DNA from: Nostoc sp. CMAA1605
GTDB taxonomy: Bacteria > Cyanobacteriota > Cyanobacteriia > Cyanobacteriales > Nostocaceae
Length of the DNA: 43,487 bases
Assembly (NCBI RefSeq): GCF_021596505.1
Contig: NZ_PJIZ01000061.1
Location: 1 to 43,487 of the forward strand
Reading direction: 5' to 3'
The notes under the pieces: model-generated
Database searches by the model: none
Seen by the model: the letters and a program-made list of their open reading frames with translations, nothing else
Told to the model about the DNA's origin: nothing
Shown here: positions 18,047 to 27,258 of the stretch, piece after piece
Position numbering within the stretch: position 1 is the stretch's first letter
Layout: each line of letters starts with the position of its first letter
Program-made: the position numbers and the translations under genes

Positions 18047-18949
18047 ATGACTGCTGCTGTTCTGTTAGAAAACGTCTACAAATTTTACAATCAAGTTCCT
18101 GTAGTTAATGATTTATCTTTCACCATCAAACCAGGAGAAATCTTCGCGCTCCTCGGCCCCAACGGTGCCGGAAAATCCACCACAATTAGGATGTTGACGA
18201 CATTAACAAAACCGTCCCAAGGCCGGGTAGAGGTGGCTGGGTATGATGTGGTGCGTCAACCCATGCAAGCTAAACAAAATATTGGTGTAGTATTACAGTC
18301 AATCAGTGTGGATGGACAGTTAACTGTCTGGGAAAATCTGGAGTTGTACGCTAGATTACGCCATATTGCTAATCCCCAAAGACAGCGATTAATTAATCAA
18401 TGGTTGGAGTATGTAGAACTAGCAAATAGACGGGATAGTTTGGTAAAAACCCTGTCTGGAGGAATGAAACGAAGATTACAGATAGCGAGAGCTTTGTTAC
18501 ATCAACCACAAATTTTATTTTTAGATGAACCCACAGTAGGACTCGACCCCCAAACTAGGCGGCGACTGTGGGAGATGATTCGAGATTTAAATAAGCAGGG
18601 GATGACAATATTACTGACAACTCATTATATGGATGAGGTCGAGTTTCTCTGTGATGCTTTTGGCTCTAATCAACCCGGACGTATCGGCATTATGGATGGA
18701 GGTAAACTGATTTCTTTAGGCACGTTACAACAGTTGCGTTCGGTTCACGGTGAAGGTTTGGTGATGAAGCAATTGGATGTTAGCGCATCTGGAGCAGATA
18801 GTGCGCGGCGTTGGGAATATTTATTTTTCCCTTCTCTTGCAGAAGCCAATACTTATTTAAATCAACAGACAAATAAGACGGGAATGATGGTGCGTCCTTC
18901 TAATTTAGAAGATATTTTTGTTGAACTCACAGGACGACAATTAGAGTGA
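18047..18949 (+). CDS. ABC transporter ATP-binding protein (DrrA/CcmA type)
   Basis: 300 residues. It has Walker A GPNGAGKST (about 39-47), the signature LSGGMKRR (about 143-150), Walker B LFLDEP, and a switch His in LTTHYMDE. An extra segment (LCDAFGSNQPGRIGIMDGG) and a C-terminal domain of about 75 residues match the DrrA-like subgroup used by ABC-2 exporters. No permease gene is adjacent: the next gene is convergent and only one base separates the two stop codons. The permease must be encoded elsewhere. Confidence 0.88.
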   Translation: MTAAVLLENVYKFYNQVPVVNDLSFTIKPGEIFALLGPNGAGKSTTIRMLTTLTKPSQGRVEVAGYDVVRQPMQAKQNIGVVLQSISVDGQLTVWENLELYARLRHIANPQRQRLINQWLEYVELANRRDSLVKTLSGGMKRRLQIARALLHQPQILFLDEPTVGLDPQTRRRLWEMIRDLNKQGMTILLTTHYMDEVEFLCDAFGSNQPGRIGIMDGGKLISLGTLQQLRSVHGEGLVMKQLDVSASGADSARRWEYLFFPSLAEANTYLNQQTNKTGMMVRPSNLEDIFVELTGRQLE

Positions 18950-18950
18950 T

Positions 18951-19673
18951 TTAACCGCCTAATTCTTGTAACATCGCTTCCACTCTGGCTACTCCATCAG
19001 CGTCATTGCGTCGCCGATACAAGTCACGCGCTTTTTGCAATACACTGCTGGCTTGTTTGGTTTGTCGGCGTTGTTTGTACATGAGAGCCATAAATTCATA
19101 GGTTTGAGCATAGTTTTTATCTATACTAAGTGCTTGCTCAAAAGCCCAATTAGCGGCTGTAAAGTCTCCCATGCGGGATTGGGTCACACCTAAGCCTATG
19201 TAAGCGTTGATATGATTGCGGTTGAGTTGGATGGCGCGGCGGTAGGCTTCCTTAGCTCCAGCAGTATCACCCATATTGCCTTTGATGTAACCGACAGCGT
19301 AGTAAAAATCGCTGTTGTTGGAGTCGATGGCGATCGCACGACGGTATGCTCCTAATGCTGCTTGAAAATTTCCTTGTTGAGCGTAGAGATAACCTATACC
19401 AGAGTGGATTTTAGCATTGCGATTATCTATGGCGGCGGCTCGTTGATAAACTGCGATCGCGCCATTGTAATCCCCAGAATCCACCAGCCGCTTTCCTTCC
19501 TCTAAAAGCTGCTTTAATTCTGCTCTATTAGCTTGCACAACCAAAGTTTGCGCCTGTGCTACAGATGGCATACTCCAAGCACTACATCCTAACAATAAAA
19601 TTCCCACTATAAGTGATATGCGTTTGTACACAGTAAAATCCCCTAAATTATGGTGAACTTTTTTCTTGTTCAT
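18951..19673 (-). CDS. TPR-repeat protein with export signal
   Basis: 240 residues. A basic N-terminus and a hydrophobic segment (about 18-40, with GCSAWS and then AQAQ) indicate export; cleavage after AQA or a lipoprotein-type Cys are both possible. Four to five tetratricopeptide repeats follow (about 52-225), including the typical GDYNGAIAVYQRAAAIDNRN and GNFQAALGAYRRAIAIDSNN units. TPRs make protein-binding scaffolds and the partner is unknown. It converges with the ABC ATPase gene. Confidence 0.85.
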   Translation of the reverse strand: MNKKKVHHNLGDFTVYKRISLIVGILLLGCSAWSMPSVAQAQTLVVQANRAELKQLLEEGKRLVDSGDYNGAIAVYQRAAAIDNRNAKIHSGIGYLYAQQGNFQAALGAYRRAIAIDSNNSDFYYAVGYIKGNMGDTAGAKEAYRRAIQLNRNHINAYIGLGVTQSRMGDFTAANWAFEQALSIDKNYAQTYEFMALMYKQRRQTKQASSVLQKARDLYRRRNDADGVARVEAMLQELGG

Positions 19674-20140
19674 TAAAACAAAAATTTTACTTTTTGAAAA
19701 CTGTATTTGTCTACCTTCATAAAATATTAATAATCAGTATATTACTTAGCAATTACATCTGTCAAAGTCTAGAAATTATACGTAGCTCAATCATAAATAT
19801 TTGACGATGAAATATACTGTATAAATCAATTCAAAGCTCAAATTAAATCTGCTTTAATCAGTTATATTTTATTGGGGATAAATAAAAGCGAAATCAGCTA
19901 TCAAGTTTGTCACACCACTGTTCTAGCAAAATCAACTGCTATACTAGCATCGGGGGATTACTCAAGGATATATCAAATTTCTCTGGCGATCGTTTCCAAA
20001 TTTCTCATAATTTTGTTGCTATTTTTTAGTTAAAATCCACCCCTACAGTAGACAGTAACGAAAATAACAGTGTGTGTTATAGAAAACACTGATGGTAATA
20101 ATACATAGATGCAAACCAATATCCCATATATGAGGATTTA
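19674..20140. other. AT-rich intergenic region
   Basis: I see no gene, repeat array or clear regulatory motif. It lies between two divergent genes (TPR protein and YbjQ-like protein) and probably holds both promoters. Confidence 0.4.
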
Positions 20141-20470
20141 ATGATGATTCTAACTACCACTGATGTGATTCAAGGCGGAGTAATTGACGCATACTTAGGT
20201 ATTGTGACGGCAGAAGTAGTTTATGGCAGTAATTTTCTGCGGGATTTTTTAGCTAGTATTCGAGATGTTATTGGTGGACGCACTGGTAGTTATGAACGCC
20301 TATTTGAGCAAGGACAAAAAAAAGCCATAGAAGAATTAGGACAACGAGCCTCGCGTTTAGGTGCTAATGCTGTTATTGGCATTGAAATTGACACAGGTAC
20401 GATTAATGTTGATCAATCAGGAGTTTTATTACTGATTACTGCCACAGGCACGGCGGTAAAATTACGTTAG
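20141..20470 (+). CDS. YbjQ/UPF0145-family protein
   Basis: 109 residues. The family pattern is clear: GxxxAYLGIVTAEVVYGSNFLRDF, then a helix with RTGSYERLFEQGQKKAIEELGQRASRLGANAVIGIEID, then a closing beta strand. Proteins of this family form pentameric rings; their function is unknown, although databases label them heavy-metal-binding. The first two codons are both ATG. It is monocistronic. Confidence 0.85.
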   Translation: MMILTTTDVIQGGVIDAYLGIVTAEVVYGSNFLRDFLASIRDVIGGRTGSYERLFEQGQKKAIEELGQRASRLGANAVIGIEIDTGTINVDQSGVLLLITATGTAVKLR

Positions 20471-21238
20471 TTGAGGCCTTTTTGTCTGAATTGCTTTTAG
20501 TAGAGTTGCTCGTATTCGTCTGCTACACAAATTATCATAGCCAAAATTCCCGGCTAAAAAAGTCGGGGATTTGAACGATCAGCAACCTGTCAGAAGCAAT
20601 TGTTTGGAGTAGTAATTCCTGACTACTAAAGAGATTTAAATTTGCTTATATTAGTTAACACAGCTGCATTTACCCCCATACATTTGCTAACCAAGCAGTA
20701 AATTATGTGTGAATAACGCCAACTTTAAAATAGGATATTTTAAATATTTATCTCTGAAGTTATACTTTTAATTTTCTTGTGCTGTTACCCATATACTAGC
20801 ATTTTTTACCCAATCATGAATAAGATACCTGCCAAACAATCTGCATTAGATTAAGTACAACAGGGTAAATAATTAAAGGTTTGTAGTAAGAACTTTAGTT
20901 CTTAGAAAAGGACTAAAGTCCTTACTACGAACTAAATCCTAGTATTTTACATTGCTTAATATATTTGGGTTTCTTCTCGTTGTTCTACTGACAAGCAAAA
21001 AACAAAAATGATCATGAAAATAGTAGGCAAGCACTAGAGCAATTAAAAATTATCAATAATAAACCTTATTTATGGAAATAAACATAATTGTTTGTTACTA
21101 CTGGCGATAGAGCTAATAACTCTTTCTGCTGATAGATATTAAAAATAAAGATTCACCATTTAATTTTAAACGTAAGCAATAAAAATAACTAACTTGAAAA
21201 TACTTTGCTCAATAAAACAGCAAGGGAGAATGTAGATT
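20471..21238. other. Long intergenic region with one MITE-like element
   Basis: I see no gene. A CCCGGCT/AGTCGGG imperfect hairpin (about 20551-20570) may end the YbjQ transcript. A small inverted-repeat element occupies 20879-20932, and its left flank from about 20850 also matches the flank of the copy at 33250-33373. The rest is AT-rich. Confidence 0.55.
20879..20932. repeat. Small inverted-repeat element (MITE-like), copy B
   Basis: 54 bp. The left end GTTTGTAGTAAGAACTTTAG pairs with the right end, whose complement reads GTTCGTAGTAAGGACTTTAG, leaving almost no centre. Upstream flank GGGTAAATAATTAAAG is shared with copy C, so the mobile or duplicated unit is larger than the inverted repeat. 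Confidence 0.75.
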
Positions 21239-21882
21239 ATGTCATACATAAATCGCGTAGGTGATGATGTTGTTCAGCCTGAGCCTGGAGTCATAGCCAG
21301 TAGAGTCGGTGAATATCATGATCGTGTGCGCTGGGGGCCGATTATTTCAGGTGTGTTGGTGGCTTTAGCTACACAGTTAATATTGAGTTCTTTATTTGCA
21401 GCTATTGGAGCCGGTACAATTGCAGGTTCGGGTGCGCCAAGAAGCATCACCCCCGGAGTTGCTAACAATATAGGGATTTGGTCAACTATTGCTTTATTAA
21501 TTTCTCTATTTGTGGGGGTTGGGTGACAAGTCGCGCTTGTGGCCCCATGAACCGTAATACAGCCCTCCTCAACGGCGCAATTTTGTGGGCGACTACTTTG
21601 GCTTTGAGTTCTTGGCTACTAGCAAGTGGCGTATCTGGTGCTTTTGGTGTTGCGGCGAGCAATGCTGGAGCAGTTATCAATCAGGTACAACAGCCTGGAG
21701 GTGCATCTTTACCCCAAAACGTTCCTCAATTAACCCCTGAACAAGCTCGCGATATTGCTTCTGCTACTTCTAAAGCTTTGTGGTGGTTTGTTCTTGGTTC
21801 TTTGTTAGGTTTAGCCGCAGCTTTGATGGGTGCAGCTTTGGGAGTTCGTAGTCCGCGAACCAATGGCTATCATCACACTTAA
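21239..21882 (+). pseudogene. Membrane protein gene split by a frameshift
   Basis: The first frame (21239-21526) has a soluble start and two hydrophobic segments and ends right after LLISLFVGVG. A second frame, read from about 21515 to 21882, continues with GWVTSRACGPMNRNTALLNG, two more membrane segments and an ordinary C-terminus. Adding one G to the run of five at 21514-21518 joins them as ...SLFVGGWVTSRACG... in a single protein of about 214 residues with four membrane helices. Either the gene is broken, or the base is a sequencing error in a homopolymer. The family is a cyanobacterial membrane protein of unknown role. Confidence 0.75.
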
Positions 21883-21974
21883 TAATTCAATACAAACAAC
21901 CTATATCTATACTCGTTACTTAGTGATAGCTAATAACGAGTTTTTGTTATAGGCTAATCAGCATTTAAGCTGTA

Positions 21975-22006
21975 TAAAACCAGGGCTAAAGCCCTTACTA
22001 CAAGCG
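21975..22006. repeat. Partial MITE-like sequence
   Basis: ACCAGGGCTAAAGCCCTTACTACAAG resembles one end of the GTAGTAAGGACTTTAG element family but has its own short GGGCTAAAGCCC palindrome. It lies between the frameshifted membrane gene and the small minus-strand gene. Confidence 0.45.
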
Positions 22007-22066
22007 AATCAGTGTGGAAAAATGAATGACGATTAGCTTACTTCTTTAAAGTCATGGCTCGAAATA

Positions 22067-22327
22067 TTACCACTTTAAATAAGCAGATTCTAAACCTTCT
22101 TCCCTTCTTACCTTCCCATCTTTTTCAAACCAAGCAATTACTTGTTGTGTGGTTAAATCTTCAATCGCCACACCATATTCTTGAGCAATGTGTTTTAAGA
22201 GTTTCAAAGAAGAAATTGTCAGGCGAGTTAAAAATTTTTCTGGCGATGATAGCAGGGCTGCGTCTACTTTCTCGGACTCTTCTAAGCTGAGAAATTGAGT
22301 TGATGGTTGTTGTGATGGTAAATCCAT
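22067..22327 (-). CDS. Small conserved hypothetical protein (86 aa)
   Basis: 86 residues from the first ATG (MDLPSQQPS); a TTG four codons upstream could extend it. It is soluble and helical, with a segment LTISSLKLLKHIAQEYGVAIEDLTTQQVIAWFEKD that looks like a short helical interaction domain. No catalytic motif is seen. It lies between sufR and the frameshifted gene and appears monocistronic. Confidence 0.55.
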   Translation of the reverse strand: MDLPSQQPSTQFLSLEESEKVDAALLSSPEKFLTRLTISSLKLLKHIAQEYGVAIEDLTTQQVIAWFEKDGKVRREEGLESAYLKW

Positions 22328-22573
22328 AGAACAATTCAAAATTCAAAATTCAAAATTAAGAAACCAAACCGTAGTAGGTGTAAGAGCTTAAAAGTTCATT
22401 TTGGGTGATATTAGCCAGTAATTGGTAAAACGCTTTACCAATAAGTTGGGATGGATGACCTAAACTAGCTGTGAAAACTGATTTGCATATTTGATTTTTT
22501 AGCTTCTCCACCTAAAAGTTACATTATTGTCATTGTCAACACAAGCTAAAAACTGTCTCCTCTTCTCCCCTGC

Positions 22574-23242
22574 TTATTTACGGGCTTGCACTAGATAGCC
22601 GCAACGATGTTCGCCGTTGATTAACCAATGAGTACGCTCAACTGTACAGTCTGGGAGAACAGCCGCAAACATTTCTAGTTCATGGCCACACACACTGGGG
22701 AATGACTCCGCCACATTAGAAATTGCACAATTGTGTTCCATGAAAATAAACCTTTGCTCCTCTCTGGGGTGAGGAGAATTTACAGGGTGATATTCTGCCA
22801 TGAAACCTTCAGCTTTTCGCAGTTCAACTAAATTCGCCACCCGTTCTGCGAGTGAACCGTTACCGACGCGATCGCGATATTCTTGGGCTTTGCGTTCCCA
22901 TTGTTTTTGTAAGATGGTCTTAAATTGGTCTTGTCCCACCGTTTCCGCTAAAGTATCAAGGAGCGAAACGGCAAAATCACCGTGGCGATCGCTAGCTGAT
23001 TTATGCAGGCGTTCCCTTCCCTGGCGACTTAACTCATAAACGTGTTGCGGTCGCCCCATCCCGGCTTGTACCGTATTTGAATAGACAATCAACTCCTCCA
23101 TCTCCAAATCTTTGAGATGACGACGAATCGCTTGGGGGCTGACATCCAAAATTTCCGCCAAGTCAAGGGCTGTGGCTTGGGAATGCTTCAGGAGATACTC
23201 TAGGATCTCTTGCTTAGTTGAGGACTGTTGAGTAGTCGCCAT
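22574..23242 (-). CDS. sufR: SufR, iron-sulfur-responsive repressor of the suf operon
   Basis: 222 residues. An N-terminal winged helix-turn-helix (about 10-75, with TALDLAEILDVSPQAIRRHLKDLE) is followed by an effector domain. Four cysteines, C172, C185, C199 and C214, have the spacing expected for SufR's [4Fe-4S] cluster ligands. In Synechocystis, SufR with cluster represses sufBCDS and itself and derepresses under iron or sulfur-cluster stress. The gene is divergent from sufB, and two CAAC-N6-GTTG operators lie between them, fitting autoregulation. Confidence 0.93.
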   Translation of the reverse strand: MATTQQSSTKQEILEYLLKHSQATALDLAEILDVSPQAIRRHLKDLEMEELIVYSNTVQAGMGRPQHVYELSRQGRERLHKSASDRHGDFAVSLLDTLAETVGQDQFKTILQKQWERKAQEYRDRVGNGSLAERVANLVELRKAEGFMAEYHPVNSPHPREEQRFIFMEHNCAISNVAESFPSVCGHELEMFAAVLPDCTVERTHWLINGEHRCGYLVQARK

Positions 23243-23280
23243 CTTAGTCCAAAAAATTTTTTGAGAAAATTTGACTTTGA

Positions 23281-23294
23281 CAACATTGTTGTTG
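23281..23294. promoter_or_regulatory. SufR operator 1 (CAAC-N6-GTTG)
   Basis: CAACATTGTTGTTG matches the CAAC-N6-GTTG inverted repeat described for SufR in Synechocystis. It lies 39 bases upstream of the sufR start codon, in the sufR-sufB divergent promoter region. Confidence 0.8.
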
Positions 23295-23325
23295 TTAATC
23301 TAGCGTAAAATGAAATTACATTAAA

Positions 23326-23339
23326 CAACAGGATTGTTG
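23326..23339. promoter_or_regulatory. SufR operator 2 (CAAC-N6-GTTG)
   Basis: CAACAGGATTGTTG is a second CAAC-N6-GTTG site, 31 bp from operator 1 and about 130 bp upstream of sufB. Two sites in the divergent region are also known for Synechocystis sufR-sufB. Confidence 0.8.
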
Positions 23340-23468
23340 TTTTAGTCTATATCTATATTGTAACAGCCGTTTAACTACTCAGTTAGACAAGATGGGAAGC
23401 AACCCAGCTTCACCCGTCTCCATCCTTAAAGAGAACCACTACTTCCTGAACATAAGAGACCACTAGCG

Positions 23469-24908
23469 ATGAGTGCTACTGTCAAAACCTTAGTCAACCA
23501 GCCCTACAAGTACGGTTTCGTCACTGACATTGAAACCGACACGATTCCGCGTGGACTAAACGAGGACGTAATTCGCCTGATCTCCGCAAAGAAGAATGAA
23601 CCGGAGTTCATGTTGGAATTTCGTCTCAGAGCTTACCGCCAGTGGCTAAAAATGACCGAGCCGACATGGCCAAGCGTCACCTATCCACCTATCGATTATC
23701 AAGATATCATCTATTATTCCGCACCTAAGCAAAAGAAAGAAAAACTCAACAGCTTAGAGGAAGTAGATCCCACCCTCTTAGAAACTTTCGAGAAATTGGG
23801 TATTCCCCTATCTGAGCAGAAGCGATTGGCAAACGTCGCTGTAGACGCGATTTTTGACAGCGTTTCCGTGGCTACCACCTTCAAAGAAAAACTCGCTAAA
23901 GACGGCGTAATTTTCTGCTCAATTTCTGAAGCATTGCGGGAACACCCAGAACTGATCAAAAAATATCTGGGTAGCGTTGTCCCCATTGCTGATAACTATT
24001 TTGCCGCCCTGAATGCGGCAGTATTTAGTGACGGTTCTTTTGTCTATATTCCTAAAGGCGTAAAATGCCCAATGGAACTGTCTACCTACTTCCGCATCAA
24101 CTCCGGTGATACAGGGCAATTTGAACGGACTTTGATTGTGGCTGAAGAAGGTAGCTATGTTTCCTATTTGGAAGGTTGCACCGCGCCGATGTATGACAGC
24201 AACCAATTACACGCGGCTGTAGTGGAACTTGTCGCCCTGGATAACGCGGAAATTAAATACTCTACCGTCCAAAACTGGTACGCCGGTGATGCTAACGGTA
24301 AAGGCGGAATTTACAACTTCGTTACCAAACGCGGTTTGTGTCAAGGTGTCAACTCCAAAATTTCCTGGACACAGGTAGAAACTGGTTCAGCGATTACTTG
24401 GAAGTATCCTAGCTGTGTATTAGTTGGGGATAACTCTGTCGGTGAATTCTACTCGGTGGCGTTAACTAACAATATGCAGCAAGCCGACACCGGCACAAAG
24501 ATGATTCACATCGGCAAAAATACCCGCAGCACCATTATTTCTAAGGGTATTTCCGCAGGTAAGTCTAGTAATAGTTACCGGGGTTTGGTGAAAATTAATC
24601 CCAAAGCTGAAGGGGCGCGGAATTATTCTCAGTGCGACTCGATGCTGATTGGGGATAATGCTCACGCGAATACTTTCCCTTATATTCAAGTGCTGAATAA
24701 TACTGGCAAGGTGGAGCATGAAGCTTCTACTTCCAAAATTGGGGAAGATCAGTTATTTTACTTTGCTCAACGGGGAATTTCGGCAGAAGACGCGATTTCG
24801 ATGATGATTAGCGGCTTCTGTAAGGATGTGTTTAATCAGCTACCTATGGAATTTGCGGTAGAAGCTGATAAGTTGTTGAGCCTGAAACTAGAAGGTAGCG
24901 TGGGTTAA
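23469..24908 (+). CDS. sufB: SufB, Fe-S cluster scaffold subunit
   Basis: 479 residues, the usual SufB length. SufB is the scaffold of the SufBC2D complex on which Fe-S clusters are built from sulfur delivered by SufS/SufE. The sequence is highly conserved, including PKGVKCPMELSTYFRINS, the EGCTAP segment, and the C-terminal EHEASTSKIGEDQLFYFAQRGI block found in SufB and SufD. It is the first gene of the operon, with sufC 66 bases downstream. That gap carries a short repeat with TACTACGAAC, resembling the MITE-like family. Confidence 0.95.
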   Translation: MSATVKTLVNQPYKYGFVTDIETDTIPRGLNEDVIRLISAKKNEPEFMLEFRLRAYRQWLKMTEPTWPSVTYPPIDYQDIIYYSAPKQKKEKLNSLEEVDPTLLETFEKLGIPLSEQKRLANVAVDAIFDSVSVATTFKEKLAKDGVIFCSISEALREHPELIKKYLGSVVPIADNYFAALNAAVFSDGSFVYIPKGVKCPMELSTYFRINSGDTGQFERTLIVAEEGSYVSYLEGCTAPMYDSNQLHAAVVELVALDNAEIKYSTVQNWYAGDANGKGGIYNFVTKRGLCQGVNSKISWTQVETGSAITWKYPSCVLVGDNSVGEFYSVALTNNMQQADTGTKMIHIGKNTRSTIISKGISAGKSSNSYRGLVKINPKAEGARNYSQCDSMLIGDNAHANTFPYIQVLNNTGKVEHEASTSKIGEDQLFYFAQRGISAEDAISMMISGFCKDVFNQLPMEFAVEADKLLSLKLEGSVG

Positions 24909-24953
24909 GGCTTGTAGTATACCAAAAGGTGCTGACGCACCTACTACGAACCA
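24909..24953. repeat. Short inverted repeat between sufB and sufC
   Basis: GCTTGTAGTAT...CTACTACGAACC has ends like those of the GTTCGTAGTAAGGAC element family, with an internal GGTGC-TGAC-GCACC hairpin. It is a transcribed intercistronic hairpin and might tune sufC expression. Confidence 0.5.
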
Positions 24954-24974
24954 AAAAATTAAGAGAGAGAGAAC

Positions 24975-25763
24975 ATGATTGTTGAAAATAGTGATGTGAT
25001 TTTGTCGGTTAAGGATTTAACGGCTGAGGTTGATGGTACGCCGATCCTCAAGGGTGTGAATTTGGAAGTGCGCGCTGGCGAAATTCACGCGATTATGGGG
25101 CCGAATGGTTCTGGTAAGAGTACCTTCTCTAAGGTGTTGTCGGGACATCCGGCTTATACCGTGACTGGTGGTGAGGTGATTTTCCAAGGACAGAATTTGC
25201 TGGAGTTAGAGCCAGAGGAACGGGCGAGGGCTGGTGTATTTTTGGCGTTCCAATATCCTTTGGAAATTCCTGGTGTAAGTAATTTGGATTTCTTGCGGGT
25301 AGCTTATAACTCTCGGCGCAAGGCTCAAGGTTTGGAAGAGTTAGACGCTTTCGATTTTGATGATTTGATTGAGGAAAAGTTGGAAGTGGTGAAGATGAAT
25401 CCCGCTTTCCTCGAACGTAGTGTGAATGAAGGTTTCTCTGGTGGGGAGAAAAAGCGTAACGAAATTTTGCAGATGGCTTTGTTAGAGCCGAAATTGGCGA
25501 TTTTGGATGAGACAGATTCGGGTTTAGATATTGACGCGCTGAAAATTGTGGCACATGGGGTGAATCAACTCACTAGCCCAGAAAATGCCACGATTATGAT
25601 TACCCACTACCAAAGATTACTTGATTATATTGTGCCTGACTTTGTCCATGTGATGGCGCGGGGACAAATTATCACCAGTGGCGGTAAGGAATTAGCCCTG
25701 GAATTAGAATCCCGTGGTTATGATTGGCTATTGGAAGAAACTGCGGTTGGGGTGGGTGTGTAA
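24975..25763 (+). CDS. sufC: SufC, ABC-type ATPase of the SufBCD complex
   Basis: 262 residues. It has Walker A GPNGSGKST (about 43-51), the signature EGFSGGEKKRNE, Walker B AILDETDSGLD and the switch His in MITHYQ. The EKKR variant of the signature is typical of SufC. SufC is soluble and powers conformational change of SufB-SufD during cluster assembly. AGAGAGAGAAC before the ATG serves as the ribosome binding site. Its TAA stop overlaps the sufD start (TAATG), so the two are translationally coupled. Confidence 0.95.
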   Translation: MIVENSDVILSVKDLTAEVDGTPILKGVNLEVRAGEIHAIMGPNGSGKSTFSKVLSGHPAYTVTGGEVIFQGQNLLELEPEERARAGVFLAFQYPLEIPGVSNLDFLRVAYNSRRKAQGLEELDAFDFDDLIEEKLEVVKMNPAFLERSVNEGFSGGEKKRNEILQMALLEPKLAILDETDSGLDIDALKIVAHGVNQLTSPENATIMITHYQRLLDYIVPDFVHVMARGQIITSGGKELALELESRGYDWLLEETAVGVGV

Positions 25764-27112
25764 TGACAAATCAAGTTTCTCCTAGTGCAGTTCCTAACTC
25801 GGATGTGGCGAGTTTGACATCTACTTTGTTGGATAGAGACGCTGAGTTAGTGGCTTTGTTAAATCAGGTGACTGTACCAGCTTCTACAGGGTGGTTACAG
25901 GAAATCAGAGAACGTGCTGCAAATTGGGTACGTCATTCTACTATTCCTACTACCCGTGAGGAAGAATGGCGGTTTACTGATTTGTCGGAGTTACGCCGAG
26001 TCAAATTCCAAACATTGCAAGCAACCTCTCCTGACATCAGCGCATTCACGCTATCAGAATCTAGCAATAGCCGCTTGGTGTTTGTCAATGGTATTTACGC
26101 ACCAGAGTTATCAGCAGTTATAGATTTACCGACTGGTGTAGTGGTTGGTAATTTAAATGCGTTACCTGTAACTGAACAGGAACGGGTACAAAAACATTTA
26201 GCCCAAGCTGAGGGCGCGTTAGAGGTATTTACTGCACTCAATACTGCGGGTATATCTGATGTCGCCGTTGTGTTGGTGGCGAAAAACGTCATCGTGGAAA
26301 CGCCAATACATCTATTATTTGTCTCCGTGGCTGGGGAAACAGCAACTATTGCTCAACCCCGATGTTTGGTAGTAGCCGAAAGTGGTTCACAGGTGAACTT
26401 CATTGAAGATTTTGTGAATACCACAGGGGAAACTGGGGTTTACCTCACCAACGCTGTTACGGAAATTGTCATTGCAGATAACGCTCATGTAACTCACACT
26501 AGAGTAGAAAGAGATAGTCAACAGGCTTTCCACATCGGGAAAACTGCTGTGACTCAAGCCCGTTATAGCCGTTATACTTGTCACGCCATTAGTTTAGGTG
26601 CAAAGTTATCCCGACATAATTTAGAAATTTTGCAAACTGGTGAGCAAACCGAAACTACTCTCAACGGTTTGACCATGATAGCAGGCAATCAAGTAGCGGA
26701 TACCCACAGCGCGATCGCACTCAATCATCCCTATGGTACAAGTAAACAATTACATAAATGTATTGTCGGCGATCGCGCTCACGCAGTCTTCAACGGTAAA
26801 GTTTTCGTACCCAAACCAGCACAGCTAACCGACGCAGCCCAGTTAAACCGCAACTTGCTGCTATCATCGAAAGCTAGAGTTGACACCAAACCCCAACTAG
26901 AAATCACCGCCGATAACGTCAAATGCGCCCACGGTGCAACAGTTAGCCAACTAGAAGATGATGAAATATTCTATCTGCAAAGTCGGGGTATTGATGCCAA
27001 CGACTCGCGCAAGTTATTAGTTAACGCCTTCGCCGCCGAAATCATCAATCAAATTCCAGTCGCCTCCTTAAGAGACTCATTGTTAAACACAGTCAGAAGT
27101 AGTGCTGAGTGA
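25763..27112 (+). CDS. sufD: SufD, Fe-S cluster assembly subunit
   Basis: 449 residues from the ATG that overlaps the sufC stop by one base. A longer in-frame reading from 25724 would run inside sufC and is unlikely. The C-terminal beta-helix and the block KCAHGATVSQLEDDEIFYLQSRGID are typical. SufD pairs with SufB to form the scaffold heterodimer and is needed for iron entry. Heptamer repeats and 146 bp separate it from sufS. Confidence 0.93.
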   Translation: MTNQVSPSAVPNSDVASLTSTLLDRDAELVALLNQVTVPASTGWLQEIRERAANWVRHSTIPTTREEEWRFTDLSELRRVKFQTLQATSPDISAFTLSESSNSRLVFVNGIYAPELSAVIDLPTGVVVGNLNALPVTEQERVQKHLAQAEGALEVFTALNTAGISDVAVVLVAKNVIVETPIHLLFVSVAGETATIAQPRCLVVAESGSQVNFIEDFVNTTGETGVYLTNAVTEIVIADNAHVTHTRVERDSQQAFHIGKTAVTQARYSRYTCHAISLGAKLSRHNLEILQTGEQTETTLNGLTMIAGNQVADTHSAIALNHPYGTSKQLHKCIVGDRAHAVFNGKVFVPKPAQLTDAAQLNRNLLLSSKARVDTKPQLEITADNVKCAHGATVSQLEDDEIFYLQSRGIDANDSRKLLVNAFAAEIINQIPVASLRDSLLNTVRSSAE

Positions 27113-27258
27113 TGAGTGATGAGTGCTGAGTGCTGAGTGCTGAGTGCTGAGTGAGAAGAGAAAGTAATGAGTTCTTAGCTAATGACTAATGACTAATGAC
27201 TAATGACTAATGACTGTTGACTAATGACTATTGACTAATGACTATTGACTAACAACCA
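27106..27258. repeat. Heptamer repeats between sufD and sufS
   Basis: GAGTGAT/GAGTGCT heptamers (27108-27150) begin at the sufD stop, and ACTAATG/ACTATTG heptamers (27178-27255) run up to the sufS ribosome binding region. They lie inside an otherwise compact operon. Confidence 0.9.

Noticed and set aside
22054..22290. Plus-strand frame of 78 codons opposite the small gene at 22067-22327
   Set aside because: The minus-strand frame has better composition and a helical, protein-like sequence; the plus frame is its shadow.
25724..25762. N-terminal extension of SufD starting inside sufC
   Set aside because: The TAATG overlap at 25761-25765 gives a standard coupled start, and the extension would read through the end of sufC in another frame.
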